Shown here one piece after another: positions 1 to 9,572 of a stretch of DNA of 64,000 nucleotides. The stretch is from Lunatimonas sp. GTDB taxonomy: Bacteria; Bacteroidota; Bacteroidia; Cytophagales; Cyclobacteriaceae. A program made the translations under genes and the position numbers. The stretch's first letter is position 1; every line of letters begins with the position of its first letter. The DNA lies in contig NZ_JAFIEU010000008.1 in the NCBI RefSeq assembly GCF_020832325.1, positions 62,001 to 126,000 on the forward strand. The letters run 5' to 3'. The notes beneath the pieces are model-generated. The model was not told the DNA's origin, did no database searches, and worked only from the letters and a program-made list of their open reading frames with translations.

Positions 1-2593
1 TTCGGAATGGCAGTCCATACACATAGCCCACCTCTTTACCGTTTAGCCAGACTTTGGCGCTTTCATGCACCGTTCCCAAGTCGAGGATGAGTACCTGTCC
101 AGATTGGTCACTTAGGTCAAAGGTGGTTTCGTAAGCGCCGATGCCTGAAAAGGATCGGTTTCGGTTGTCCCCCCAGCTGGTCCATGGCTGTACAGTTTCC
201 ATGCTGCTGTTTTCGGGCAAAGCGGGACCGCCGGAAATAAATGTCACCTGCCATGGTCCGGGAAGTGTAAGTGTCTGCTGCTTGTCATTTCGGTAAGGCC
301 AGGCGTTGATCGAAGCGGTTGTATTTGGCAATATTTTCACTATCTGGGATTCACCCGCTTCAATTTGAACCCTCACCTTCCACTGATTGGCTTCTTGCTT
401 GGATTCAGCTTTCCCAGTGCGGCCGTGTTGGGGGTCCAATAGGATGGCTTCTTTGCCTCTGTGATTCAAAGGTATCCACGCATCTATGGTCGTGGCGGTA
501 TGGTTTACCAAATAATAGTAGGCTTCTTCGTCGGAGATGCGCCGGATAAACTTCAGTCCGGAGTCTGTCAGTGTTTCCCTTTCTACACCGGTATAGTTGA
601 GAGCGTTTTGAAAGTCGCTACTGACTACTAGGAGGCCTTGACCATGCTTTGCCTCCCATATCCCGGAAGTTACGGGGCGAAAAGCGATACTTTCCCAAAG
701 CTGGGCCAGCTTGGCTTTTTGTTCGGAAGCTTGGTAATATCCCGGGGCATCCTGTGGTTTTTTCTGAAAGATGATTCGTGCGCCGTTTTCAGCGAGGGCC
801 ATCAATGTCTCCAAGGTTTCCGGACGTATATAGGTCAGCTTCGGAACAAGAATAGCTTGGGCCAAACTTCCTCCTACCATGGCCAATTGACCGTCCTGCA
901 CCCGAAGGCTTTTCAACAGGGCATCAGACACAAAATCTACCGAATAGCCCTGGCCTATAAGTTGCTTGGAGGATTGGTAAAAGGGAGTGGGGTGCAGCCA
1001 TTCGTCGATGTTGTGAACGGTGATCATTTTCGAAAGTCCCTTGGGGTCAGCCCAGACATCGTAAATGGGCCAATACATGAGAATCTCGTGCGAAGGCATT
1101 CCTGCCTGCAGCACGGATTGACTACGGGCAACAAAGTCATTGAATCCTCTGAAATGGCCCCACAGGCTGTTGTGGGTGGTTAGGTTCAGCGAAGCGTAAA
1201 ACAGCCATCCTGGAAAAGCGAGCTCTTGGGGAGAGTACGTCACGCCGTGGTAAAACATGTGATTTATCCCGGCCAAAAAGGCCTGTTCCAACTCCGGTTT
1301 TGCCTGCGAATAGGAAGACTTGAAATGTTCGCCCAACCACGTAAAGGTTTCCGAAGAGACGAGGTTTTTTCCGGACAGGTGTGCAGCCGAGGAGGCAAAC
1401 TTAAGCATTATCGGATCTGGGTCCACATTGCGAATGTCAGCGCTATCTCTTCGTAAACCGGGAATGGGGAAGTAGCTGGAGCCAAACGTTTCACCTTCGG
1501 GAATGTCCACTGTTGCGTAGAGGTCTAGCAGGTTTCCCGGTGACCCATGTGCTTGGTTTTTGGTTTTCTTCCCGTGCTTATGTGCCCAGTCTGTCCACTG
1601 CTGGGTAAAATTCTCCAGAAGCATGTCGCTGATGGTTTCCCGGTAATCCGATTTCAGCCGGGTGCCTGCTTCCGTCTGATCAGCCGCCAACAATGTCGGT
1701 AGGTGATGTTTTAAATCGTAGCCACGTTTTTTCTGAAAATAGTCGAAAAATCCCTCGGTGAAGTCTGATCCATATACTTCAAAGCTGTCGTTGTAAAAAG
1801 CCCGGATTGCGGGGGTGTTTCCGGAAAATGCCTCTTCGAAATGGGAGAGATAGGATTGTACCGACTCCCGTGAGTAATGGTCTAAGGTAAATCCCTGCCC
1901 GCCAGGAGCAGCCCGCTTGACCTGTTGGCCTGTTTGAACCTTGAAAATAGCCAGAATCTTGTGGGCTCCTTTCCCGTTCCAATTTAACGAGCCGTCCCTC
2001 TGTAGGCAATGGGTGATCTCGGCAGCCTTGCCATCCGCTGCATATGCCATGATATGTGCTACCTCATAGGCAACGCGCTCTGCTCTGTAGTCTTCCATTT
2101 TCACCGGCCGGTCGAGGTTTGTTCTGTCCCACGTGTATTGCTGCACCAGCATACGCTGGGCGGCCATTTCAGGCTTCACCCAAGGTCCCCCAAAGGGCCA
2201 TCCGGTACCCTGGGTCAGGTCTATACCCATGTGATGTGTATTGGCTTCTGAAACGGTATGGTGCAGTAATTCCAGCCATTCTGGGCTCAGGTATTCCACG
2301 AACCGATCTTCAAACCCTTTAGCTCCGTAAATGGGGGCAATTTCCAGCCCTCCAAGGCCAGCGTCCGCGTATTCTTTCAATAAGTGCGTGATATTCTCTT
2401 TGTCTACTGCATTACCCATCCACCACCAGCGGGTCCAGGGTTTAGCGGTCCGTGATATTTCGGGCCAATAGCCGGGATTTTCTTCCGTTCGTTGCTGAGG
2501 CGATACCTGTCCTAGGACTGGGAATCCTAGGCAGATGAGGCAAAGCTTGAAGATGAGGTAAATACGGGTATTTTGGGTAGAGGTTTTTTCCAT
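1..2593 (-). CDS. Glycoside hydrolase family 106-like alpha-L-rhamnosidase, 3' end cut by window
   Basis: Reading the minus strand from ATG at 2593 gives one open frame of about 864 codons that runs off the left edge, so the C-terminus is missing. It starts with a signal peptide (KLCLICLGFPVLGQ). After that come GH106-type features: RWWWMGNAV near residue 45, GLGGLEIAPIYGAKGF, a TQGTGWPFGG segment, and HGSPGNLLDLYATVDIPE in the middle. The last visible part (DLGTVHESAKVWLNGKEVG) resembles a galactose-binding-like beta-sandwich, common at the end of these proteins. GH106 enzymes remove terminal alpha-L-rhamnose from pectin, gum arabic and other rhamnosylated glycans, usually in the periplasm or at the surface. 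The L-rhamnose mutarotase gene lies 30 nt upstream on the same strand, which supports the rhamnose assignment. I checked long stretches for frameshifts and saw none. The linkage cleaved cannot be told from sequence. Confidence 0.85.
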   Translation of the reverse strand, partial: MEKTSTQNTRIYLIFKLCLICLGFPVLGQVSPQQRTEENPGYWPEISRTAKPWTRWWWMGNAVDKENITHLLKEYADAGLGGLEIAPIYGAKGFEDRFVEYLSPEWLELLHHTVSEANTHHMGIDLTQGTGWPFGGPWVKPEMAAQRMLVQQYTWDRTNLDRPVKMEDYRAERVAYEVAHIMAYAADGKAAEITHCLQRDGSLNWNGKGAHKILAIFKVQTGQQVKRAAPGGQGFTLDHYSRESVQSYLSHFEEAFSGNTPAIRAFYNDSFEVYGSDFTEGFFDYFQKKRGYDLKHHLPTLLAADQTEAGTRLKSDYRETISDMLLENFTQQWTDWAHKHGKKTKNQAHGSPGNLLDLYATVDIPEGETFGSSYFPIPGLRRDSADIRNVDPDPIMLKFASSAAHLSGKNLVSSETFTWLGEHFKSSYSQAKPELEQAFLAGINHMFYHGVTYSPQELAFPGWLFYASLNLTTHNSLWGHFRGFNDFVARSQSVLQAGMPSHEILMYWPIYDVWADPKGLSKMITVHNIDEWLHPTPFYQSSKQLIGQGYSVDFVSDALLKSLRVQDGQLAMVGGSLAQAILVPKLTYIRPETLETLMALAENGARIIFQKKPQDAPGYYQASEQKAKLAQLWESIAFRPVTSGIWEAKHGQGLLVVSSDFQNALNYTGVERETLTDSGLKFIRRISDEEAYYYLVNHTATTIDAWIPLNHRGKEAILLDPQHGRTGKAESKQEANQWKVRVQIEAGESQIVKILPNTTASINAWPYRNDKQQTLTLPGPWQVTFISGGPALPENSSMETVQPWTSWGDNRNRSFSGIGAYETTFDLSDQSGQVLILDLGTVHESAKVWLNGKEVGYVYGLPFR

Positions 2594-2623
2594 GTGTAAA
2601 GGTTTGGTCAACTGGCCGAACAC

Positions 2624-2938
2624 CTATTTAAGGCTGAAAACTTTGGTCAAAGACTTGGTGATGGGAGAGTGGTCGGGATGGGTCTCCATGATATCGGCCA
2701 TGTAAGCCCACCACTTTTTTACCACTTCGTTGCTGCCCAAATCCTGAGAGGATCCCTCACCCGCTGTCTGCTGAAACGCGAAGAGGGTATTGGTGGCATC
2801 GTCGAGGAATATATGGTAATCGGTGATGCCGGATTCTTTCAGCAGAGATTGTAGGGCTGGCCAGATTTCATCGTGTCTTCTCTGGTACTCCTCTGCAAAC
2901 CCAGGCTTTAGTCTCATGGTAAAAGCAACTTGCTTCAT
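2624..2938 (-). CDS. rhaM: L-rhamnose mutarotase
   Basis: This is a 104-residue protein of the RhaM (formerly DUF718) family, a dimeric ferredoxin-like fold that interconverts alpha and beta anomers of L-rhamnose. Visible family features are FTMRLKPGFAEEYQRRHDEIWP, with the conserved H/E/W, GITDYHIFLDD, and the WW pair in VVKKWWAYMADIM. Two in-frame starts exist: 2950 and 2938. I choose 2938 because AGGAG lies about five bases before it and because 104 residues is the usual family length. It sits 30 nt upstream of the GH106 gene on the same strand, so the two are probably co-transcribed: rhamnose released outside would enter the anomer step inside. It has no signal peptide and is cytosolic. 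Confidence 0.93.
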   Translation of the reverse strand: MKQVAFTMRLKPGFAEEYQRRHDEIWPALQSLLKESGITDYHIFLDDATNTLFAFQQTAGEGSSQDLGSNEVVKKWWAYMADIMETHPDHSPITKSLTKVFSLK

Positions 2939-3151
2939 CTGTCTCCTCATCGTAGTTGTTTCGAAATCTAGGTGAATTTACCTTAAAATGTAAATTTAAC
3001 AAACAAATCACGCAAACGCTGTCCTGTACTTTCCCGTAGCCCATTTACCTTTTTCGTAAAATAGTACCGTTACTTATATAAAAAACGCAAGGCCCCTATG
3101 GATTCCTGCGGCTGATGTATTAGTTTAGGGGGCTATTTAGAAAAATCCAAA

Positions 3152-3910
3152 ATGACAAAATTACGATTTGAGCATCGGGTAGCTGTGGTTACCGGTGCTG
3201 CTGATGGAATTGGCAGGGCCGTAGCCGAGCGTATTGCCGAAGAAGGAGGCAAGGTGGTCCTATGGGATATTCAAGAGAGCCTGCTGCAAAAAAGGCAAGA
3301 AGAGCTTCAGGCCGCCAAACGCGATTGCATGATCCAAGTGGTGGATGTTTCGGATGAAGAGCAGGTGAAAAAGGCATTTGCAGAGGCTGCGGATTTTTTT
3401 GGACGCATAGACATTTTGGTACATGCTGCGGGGATCGTAGGACCTACGCAGACCAAAATTACCGATTATGCTACGGAGGCCTTTGACCAAATTTATAAGA
3501 TAAATCTGCGGGGTTCCTTTCTAGTGTGTAAGCATGTGATTCCCCACATGGAAAAAATTGATTACGGCAGGATATTGCTTATAGCATCCATCGCCGGTAA
3601 AGAGGGAAATCCCTTCATGGCGGGCTATTCGGCCACTAAGGCAGGTGTGATCGGTTTGGTAAAAAGCTTGGGTAAAGAATTGGCGGCTACCGGAATTACT
3701 GTGAATGGAATTGCGCCCGCAGTGATCAAAACGCCCATGAATTCGGATACCGCACCCGAACAACTGGAGTACATGGCATCCAAGATACCTATGCAACGCT
3801 TTGGGACAGTGGCTGAGACAGCTTCCTTGGCCGCATGGATCGTTTCCGAAGAGTCCAGTTTCAACACCGCTTTTGTATTTGATCTTTCGGGAGGAAGGGC
3901 CACCTACTAG
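3152..3910 (+). CDS. SDR-family oxidoreductase, possibly deoxy-sugar acid dehydrogenase
   Basis: This 252-residue classical short-chain dehydrogenase/reductase has the NAD(P) motif TGAADGIG at residues 15-22, a HAAG motif in place of NNAG, the catalytic Ser in LIASIAG, and YSATK as the Tyr-x-x-x-Lys pair. An acidic residue at the end of the second strand (LWDIQ) suggests NAD+ preference. It ends FDLSGGRATY. From memory, that ending is common in SDRs annotated as 2-keto-3-deoxy-L-fuconate or L-rhamnonate dehydrogenases. It is divergent from rhaM-GH106, with 213 nt between the starts, and 74 nt upstream of the ThuA/PQQ gene. A role in oxidising rhamnose or a derived keto-acid is therefore plausible but inferred. 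The SDR assignment is firm; the substrate is not. Confidence 0.88.
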   Translation: MTKLRFEHRVAVVTGAADGIGRAVAERIAEEGGKVVLWDIQESLLQKRQEELQAAKRDCMIQVVDVSDEEQVKKAFAEAADFFGRIDILVHAAGIVGPTQTKITDYATEAFDQIYKINLRGSFLVCKHVIPHMEKIDYGRILLIASIAGKEGNPFMAGYSATKAGVIGLVKSLGKELAATGITVNGIAPAVIKTPMNSDTAPEQLEYMASKIPMQRFGTVAETASLAAWIVSEESSFNTAFVFDLSGGRATY

Positions 3911-3984
3911 GACCTTATTGACCCGACCTTTGAAATCGAGGAATTTGTCCTATCAACGGAAAATATTGACACCTATAACTAATC

Positions 3985-6900
3985 ATGAATACGATGAATA
4001 AATGCCTAAAACCTATTGGCGTGTTGCTTTTGCTGCTTTTTGCCTCGATGACTGTGTTTGTTTCCTGCACCGGGAGGTCGGGCAACCCCAAAGTCTTGGT
4101 GTTCAGCAAAACAGCCGGATACTACCATCAGTCGATTCCCGATGGCATCGCAGCCATACTGCGGCTAGGTGCCGAACATGGATTTGACGTGGACACTACC
4201 AAGAATGCAGCCATGTTTACCGAGGAAATTCTGAAGGACTATGATGCAGTCATATTTCTCAGCACGACCGGAGACGTGTTGGATCACTACCAACAAGCTG
4301 ATTTTGAACGCTACATTCAGGCTGGTGGCGGTTTTGTGGGCATCCATGCTGCTGCTGACACAGAATATGATTGGCCTTGGTTTGCAAAAATGGTGGGTGG
4401 CAACTTCTTGGATCATCCAGGGATCAACGATCCACACCCCAACGTGCAGGATGGGATGCTGGACGTGGTGGATAGGGACCACCCCACTACCCGCTTCCTG
4501 CCGGAAAAATGGGGTAGAAAAGACGAATGGTACAGCTACAAAAACTTCAATGAAGCGGTAAACGTGCTGATTACCTTGGATGAGGACAGCTATCAGGGAG
4601 GTGTGGACATGGGATATCATCCGATTGCTTGGTATCATGAGTACGACGGTGGCAGGGCTTTCTACACCGGTGGTGGGCATACCAGCGAGTCGTTTACCGA
4701 AGAGTTGTTTTTGAAACATATTCTGGAGGGCATTCAGTACGCTATTGGAAAAAAAGGCAAGCGGGACTATTCGAAGGCTGTCAGCAAGCGCGTACCCGAG
4801 GAGGATCGATTTGAAAAAACCACACTTGCCTCAGGGGTATTTACCGAACCCGTCGAGATGGCTATTTTGCCTAATCTGGATATTTTGGTTGCCCAGCGAA
4901 GGGGCGAGGTGCTTCTTTACAAGCAAGATGGGTCTGTAGTTAAGCCTGCTGGACTACTCGATGTATATTGGAGAACGGACGTACGTGGTGTAAATGCCGA
5001 GGAGGGTCTGTTGGGATTGCAGATAGATCCGAATTTTGCCACCAACCGATGGGTATATCTTTTTTACAGCCCAACGGGTGAATGGGTGAACAGGCTTTCC
5101 CGCTTCAAATTTGAAAACGATGAACTGAATATGGCTTCAGAGCAGGTGATCCTGGAGTTTTACTCGCAGCGGGATATTTGCTGCCATACTGGCGGATCCA
5201 TAGCTTTTGACAAGGATGGATTGCTCTATGTCTCAGCTGGTGACAATGCGACACCCTTTAACCAGGCCAATTCCCGGTTTACACTGCGTGGATACGCCCC
5301 TATTGACGATCGCCCTGGAAGGGAACAGTACGATGCGGCTCGTTCTTCCGGAAATAGCAACGATTTAAGGGGTAAGATCCTTCGGATAAAAGTCAACGAA
5401 GACGGAAGTTACGATATCCCTGAGGGGAATTTGTACCCGAAAGGTCAAGAAGGAACCAGACCGGAGATTTACGTGCAGGGTAACCGAAATCCCTACCGTA
5501 TTTCCGTTGACAAAAAGACGGGATACCTTTATTGGGGTGAAGTGGGTCCTGACGCGCGGGCCGATAGTCTAGGGATAAGAGGCCCCATGGGGTACGATGA
5601 GGTAAACCAAGCAAAAAAGGCAGGCAATTTTGGATGGCCGTTTTTTGTGGGCGATAATTATCCCTATACGGCATACAATTTCGATACAGGGGAATCGGGT
5701 ATTACATTTGATCCCCAAAAGCCGGTGAATATATCCCGAAATAATACGGGCATTCGTGAACTGCCGCCGGCTCAACCCGCCTTTATTTGGTACCCTTATG
5801 TGGAATCCGCAGAGTTTCCCCAAGTAGGCACAGGAGGCAGGAATGCCATGGCCGGGCCGGTGTATTATTCGGACCTTTACCCCAATGGGGGAGGTCTGCC
5901 GGACTATTTTGACGGCAAGCTGTTCATCTATGAATGGATTAGGGGCTGGGTAAAAGTTGTCACGATGGATGAAAACGGCGACTACGAGAAGATGGAGCCA
6001 TTCATGCCAGGCACCCGTAACAACGCATTGATTGATATGGAGCTCGGTCCCGACGGGAAGTTATACTACTTAGAGTATGGGAATGGATGGTTTTCCAAAA
6101 ACCCGGATGCGGCGCTGTCAAGGATAGACTACAACCCAGGCAACCGGGCGCCCGTGATTACATCGATCCGTGCAGACAATACTTCCGGTGCATTGCCCTT
6201 CGAAGTGAACCTACAGGCAGAGGTTCGGGATCCTGAGAAAGATAAACTCAGCTTCCAGTGGGATTTGGGAAATGGGGAAGTAGTGGAAACCAGCGAGCCC
6301 ACCCTAACTTACACCTTTAATCAAGTGGGTGACTACGCTATTCGTCTCCGTGTTACGGACACGGGCGGCCTCACTACGGTCTCACAAGCTGTGGAGGTAT
6401 ATGCCGGTAACATCACACCATTAGTCCAAATCAAGGTAGCAGGTAATCAATCCTTTTATTTCCCAGGCCAAAAAGTGAATTACGAGGTGAATGTAGATGA
6501 CCCAGACGATCCTAGTGCAGCTTCCGATTTGTCCTCTCTATATGTGGTGGCGGATTATATGGAAGGGTTCGACCAAGCAGAGGCGTCTATGGGGCATCAG
6601 GTGATGACTGAGGCGATGGCTGGAAAGAGCCTAATGGAGTCGCTCACTTGCAAGACCTGTCACAAGGTGGACGAGCCGTCCATTGGACCCGCCTACCTAG
6701 AGGTAGTTAGAAAATACCGCAACAGCCCAACGGCGGAGGCACACTTGATTAATAAGATCATGAAAGGAGGGTCCGGTGTATGGGGTGAGACCATGATGCC
6801 TGCCAACCCAGATGTAAAGGAAGGTGATGCGAAAAAGATCATTGCTTATATACGTTCCTTGGCTGATGAATCTAGCCGGCAGCCGTCGTTACCGGCTATC

Positions 6901-7440
6901 GGTTCATTGGATCCAACCCTTGGCAAACCGGTGTCGGATTTTGGAACACTTCGGATTACCGCTACTTACACGGACAAGGGTGGCCAAAACATTAAGCCTC
7001 TTACCGGAGGAGGTGTACTTTACTTGAGAAATCCCAAGCTAGATTTTGCAAGTATGCATAAGGAAAATTTTGGCACGGTTGACGTACAGGGTAGGACCAT
7101 TCTGATTTCGGCTACCGATAAGGAAAGTTGGGTAGCTATAGGAAATATTGACTTAACGGGAGTTCAATCTCTGGAAATGCAGTTGGGAAGTCGCCAACCG
7201 ATGGTGTATGGCTATCAGATCACTCTAAGAAAAGGTAGCAGTGACGGGGCTGAAATCGCCTCGAAGGTTGTTCGGGGTGCTGATATGAAGGAGGCGCAAG
7301 GTCGTTTTTCTGGGATGGTACGTTTGCCCTTTGCCTCGGGCGTAGGTGGTAAGCAAGAGGTGTATTTGGTAGTATCCCCGTTGAATAATGAGGAGTCTGT
7401 AGCCATGTCTATAGCCGCTGCCGAAATGAAAGCACGGTAA
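3985..7440 (+). CDS. ThuA / PQQ-type sugar dehydrogenase / PKD / cytochrome c / CBM6-like fusion lipoprotein
   Basis: This 1151-residue protein begins with a lipoprotein signal (FVSC, Cys28). Visible modules in order: a ThuA-like domain (about 35-250; KVLVFSKTAGYYHQSIPDG, GGGFVGIHAAADTEYDW); a glucose/sorbosone dehydrogenase-type six-bladed propeller (about 280-690; EGLLGLQIDPNF, YVQGNRNPYRISVD); a PKD domain (about 720-805); a c-type haem domain with CKTCH at 889-893 and a likely axial Met in MMPANPDV near 937; and a C-terminal CBM6-like sandwich. The family pattern suggests extracytoplasmic oxidation of a sugar with electrons passed to the attached haem. The propeller may need PQQ and Ca2+, which the cell may take from outside; no pqq genes are in the window. 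The gene follows the SDR gene, and a strong terminator lies 20 nt after its stop. Confidence 0.9.
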   Translation: MNTMNKCLKPIGVLLLLLFASMTVFVSCTGRSGNPKVLVFSKTAGYYHQSIPDGIAAILRLGAEHGFDVDTTKNAAMFTEEILKDYDAVIFLSTTGDVLDHYQQADFERYIQAGGGFVGIHAAADTEYDWPWFAKMVGGNFLDHPGINDPHPNVQDGMLDVVDRDHPTTRFLPEKWGRKDEWYSYKNFNEAVNVLITLDEDSYQGGVDMGYHPIAWYHEYDGGRAFYTGGGHTSESFTEELFLKHILEGIQYAIGKKGKRDYSKAVSKRVPEEDRFEKTTLASGVFTEPVEMAILPNLDILVAQRRGEVLLYKQDGSVVKPAGLLDVYWRTDVRGVNAEEGLLGLQIDPNFATNRWVYLFYSPTGEWVNRLSRFKFENDELNMASEQVILEFYSQRDICCHTGGSIAFDKDGLLYVSAGDNATPFNQANSRFTLRGYAPIDDRPGREQYDAARSSGNSNDLRGKILRIKVNEDGSYDIPEGNLYPKGQEGTRPEIYVQGNRNPYRISVDKKTGYLYWGEVGPDARADSLGIRGPMGYDEVNQAKKAGNFGWPFFVGDNYPYTAYNFDTGESGITFDPQKPVNISRNNTGIRELPPAQPAFIWYPYVESAEFPQVGTGGRNAMAGPVYYSDLYPNGGGLPDYFDGKLFIYEWIRGWVKVVTMDENGDYEKMEPFMPGTRNNALIDMELGPDGKLYYLEYGNGWFSKNPDAALSRIDYNPGNRAPVITSIRADNTSGALPFEVNLQAEVRDPEKDKLSFQWDLGNGEVVETSEPTLTYTFNQVGDYAIRLRVTDTGGLTTVSQAVEVYAGNITPLVQIKVAGNQSFYFPGQKVNYEVNVDDPDDPSAASDLSSLYVVADYMEGFDQAEASMGHQVMTEAMAGKSLMESLTCKTCHKVDEPSIGPAYLEVVRKYRNSPTAEAHLINKIMKGGSGVWGETMMPANPDVKEGDAKKIIAYIRSLADESSRQPSLPAIGSLDPTLGKPVSDFGTLRITATYTDKGGQNIKPLTGGGVLYLRNPKLDFASMHKENFGTVDVQGRTILISATDKESWVAIGNIDLTGVQSLEMQLGSRQPMVYGYQITLRKGSSDGAEIASKVVRGADMKEAQGRFSGMVRLPFASGVGGKQEVYLVVSPLNNEESVAMSIAAAEMKAR

Positions 7441-7460
7441 AATCCTTTCGAATGGTTGTG

Positions 7461-7503
7461 GCGTCCTGTTCCAATTTATGCTGGAGCAGGACGCTCTTTT
7501 CTT
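7461..7503 (+). terminator. Intrinsic terminator after ThuA/PQQ gene
   Basis: A 13-bp stem (7461-7473 with 7482-7494, one G-U pair) with an 8-nt loop is followed by CTTTTCTTT. It closes the SDR-ThuA transcript and separates it from the NRDE gene. Confidence 0.85.
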
Positions 7504-7630
7504 TGGCGAATTGTCCTTCAGAGGCGTGTAGCCAAAGGGGTTATCCAAAGATCGGGAAGGTGGAAAAAACTTCTTTGGCTTTGTGTTTGTTAGCATACTC
7601 GGTGTAGTTGGGATTAATTGAGGAAGTTTT

Positions 7631-8398
7631 ATGTGTCTGATCGCATTCAATTGGATAGATCATCCAATGTACAAAATGGTGTTAGTGGCCAATAGGGACG
7701 AGTATTTTGAACGGCCAAGTGCTTCTTTGCATGTATGGGAGGAGGGGTTTTATGCTGGAAAGGATTTGAAAGCAGGAGGTACTTGGATGGGTATCCATCC
7801 GAACGGAAGGTTTGCTGCGCTGACAAATTTTAGGGATATTCCCAATGAATCGGCAAGCAGAAGAAGCCGGGGGGAGTTGATTCCTGCATTCTTGTCTAGA
7901 AAGGATTCTGTGCCGACATTTATCACAAACCTTCAGGAGACAAAGAATCAGTACAACGGATTTAACCTGTTACTTGCAGAAAACGGAGAAATGTGGTTTA
8001 TCTCCAATTACCAACGCTCGGTTCAGCGCGTCACTCCAGGATTGCACGGACTAAGCAATGCCCTGTTGGATACTCCCTGGCCGAAAGTGGAAAAAGCAAA
8101 GCAGGAAGTGGCCAATTTGATTTTGCAAAAAGAGATCAGGCTAGAGGAAGTTGGTTCATTGTTGCAGTCACGGGAGTTGGCGTCAGCGGAAAGGCTGCCC
8201 ACTACGGGACTGTCTGCACATTTGGAAGAAGCAGTATCAGCCCAGTTTATCGAAGTGGAGGATTATTACGGGACAGTGAACACCACGGCGCTTTTATGGA
8301 AGCATAGTGGTGAGGTTGAATTGTTGGAACATCGATTGATTCCGCACCAGGTAAGCACCCGGAAGGCTTTTTCAATGGATGCGATACTGATGAGTTGA
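7631..8398 (+). CDS. NRDE / TANGO2-family protein
   Basis: This 255-residue protein begins MCLIAF and carries ANRDE at residues 20-24, the signature that names the NRDE family (human homologue TANGO2). Further family segments are GGTWMGIHPNGRFAALTNFRD and GLHGLSNALLDTPWPKV near residues 136-152. The Met-Cys start is typical, and some NRDE proteins are proposed to use Cys2 as an N-terminal nucleophile, although the bacterial function is not settled; haem trafficking and lipid roles have been proposed for eukaryotic members. The length is normal for bacterial members. No signal peptide is visible. It looks like a single-gene unit: a terminator precedes it, and the next gene starts 193 nt later. 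Confidence 0.93.
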   Translation: MCLIAFNWIDHPMYKMVLVANRDEYFERPSASLHVWEEGFYAGKDLKAGGTWMGIHPNGRFAALTNFRDIPNESASRRSRGELIPAFLSRKDSVPTFITNLQETKNQYNGFNLLLAENGEMWFISNYQRSVQRVTPGLHGLSNALLDTPWPKVEKAKQEVANLILQKEIRLEEVGSLLQSRELASAERLPTTGLSAHLEEAVSAQFIEVEDYYGTVNTTALLWKHSGEVELLEHRLIPHQVSTRKAFSMDAILMS

Positions 8399-8591
8399 AA
8401 CGAGCTTCGTTCGAACGGTCCTCTCAAGTCCAATTTGGTAAGCGTGTTTTACGTTGGGATGTTTTTCCCATATGCTGGATTTTACCCGGTAGATATATGC
8501 CCCGATTAGTTGGAGCGGAATAGGCTTGACATGGTTTTCCATCAATCGTTGGTGGGCAGAGGATTACCAACGAAATAGCAAATATATTACT

Positions 8592-9572
8592 ATGAACAAA
8601 TTGGATGTGTTGATTATCGGAGGCGGCCCGATAGGCATTGCCTGTGGTGTGGAAGCTGAGAAAAAGGGGTTGAACTACCTCATTATCGAAAAGGGTGTCC
8701 TCACAAATTCGATTTTCCATTACCCGTCAAATATGACATTTTTTTCGACCTCCGAAAAGCTAGAGATGGCCGACATACCCTTTATGTCGATTGCCAATAA
8801 GCCAACACGTACAGAGGCGCTCGAGTACTACAGGCGAATTGTCAAGCATTATCGATTAAGGATACACCTCTACGAGGAAGCGCTCACGTTGATGAAAAAC
8901 CCTGAGGGCGTGTTTGAAGTACTAACCAACAAGGGTGCTTATCGTGCAGACCATTTGGTGATGGCTACAGGTTTTTACGATCTGCCCAACAAGATGGAGG
9001 TACCCGGCGAGGATCTTCCCAAAGTATCTCATTACTACAAAGAGCCATGGCCCTATATAGGGCAAAAGATCATTGTGGTAGGAGGGGGAAATTCTGCGGT
9101 GGATGTTGCCCTCGAAACATGGAGGAAAGGAGCAGATGTAACGATGGTCGTAATGAAGCCTACAATTGATCAAACAGTGAAATACTGGGTGCTTCCAGAC
9201 ATTGAAAACCGTATCAAAGAAGGTTCCATCAAGGCATATTTTAACGCAACCATTTCCTCCATTGAGGCGGATCACGTGTGGGTGGAGACACCGGATGGAA
9301 GCGTCAAGCTTCCGAATGATTTTGTGTTGGCCATGACAGGTTATAGACCCAATTTTGCGTTGCTGGATCAACTAGGCGTAGCCCTGAGCCTCGACGAGCA
9401 CAAAAAACCCTGCTACGATAATCAGAGTCAAGAATCCAACGTTTCTGGGCTATATCTCGCGGGCGTGGTGTGCGGGGGCTTAAATACACGTGAGTTTTTT
9501 ATAGAGAACACCATAGTGCATGCAGCCTACATTATGAACGATATTTCCGCGAAGAAAAAGGCTATTGGTTGA
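8592..9572 (+). CDS. ypdA: YpdA-type FAD/NAD(P) oxidoreductase (putative bacillithiol disulfide reductase)
   Basis: The 326-residue protein has an FAD-binding GGGPIGIACG at residues 10-19, the YpdA-specific stretch FHYPSNMTFFSTSEKLE, and a second Rossmann motif VVGGGNSAVDVALE near residue 160. YpdA lacks the CxxC of thioredoxin reductases, and none is seen here. In Firmicutes the enzyme reduces oxidised bacillithiol with NADPH; several Bacteroidota also make bacillithiol, but no bsh genes are in this window. A longer frame reaches 8526. I choose 8592 because the family begins just before the GGGPIG motif and the extra residues (FSINRWWAEDYQ) look unlike coding sequence. The 3' end overlaps the convergent histidine kinase gene by 11 nt. 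Confidence 0.9.
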   Translation: MNKLDVLIIGGGPIGIACGVEAEKKGLNYLIIEKGVLTNSIFHYPSNMTFFSTSEKLEMADIPFMSIANKPTRTEALEYYRRIVKHYRLRIHLYEEALTLMKNPEGVFEVLTNKGAYRADHLVMATGFYDLPNKMEVPGEDLPKVSHYYKEPWPYIGQKIIVVGGGNSAVDVALETWRKGADVTMVVMKPTIDQTVKYWVLPDIENRIKEGSIKAYFNATISSIEADHVWVETPDGSVKLPNDFVLAMTGYRPNFALLDQLGVALSLDEHKKPCYDNQSQESNVSGLYLAGVVCGGLNTREFFIENTIVHAAYIMNDISAKKKAIG

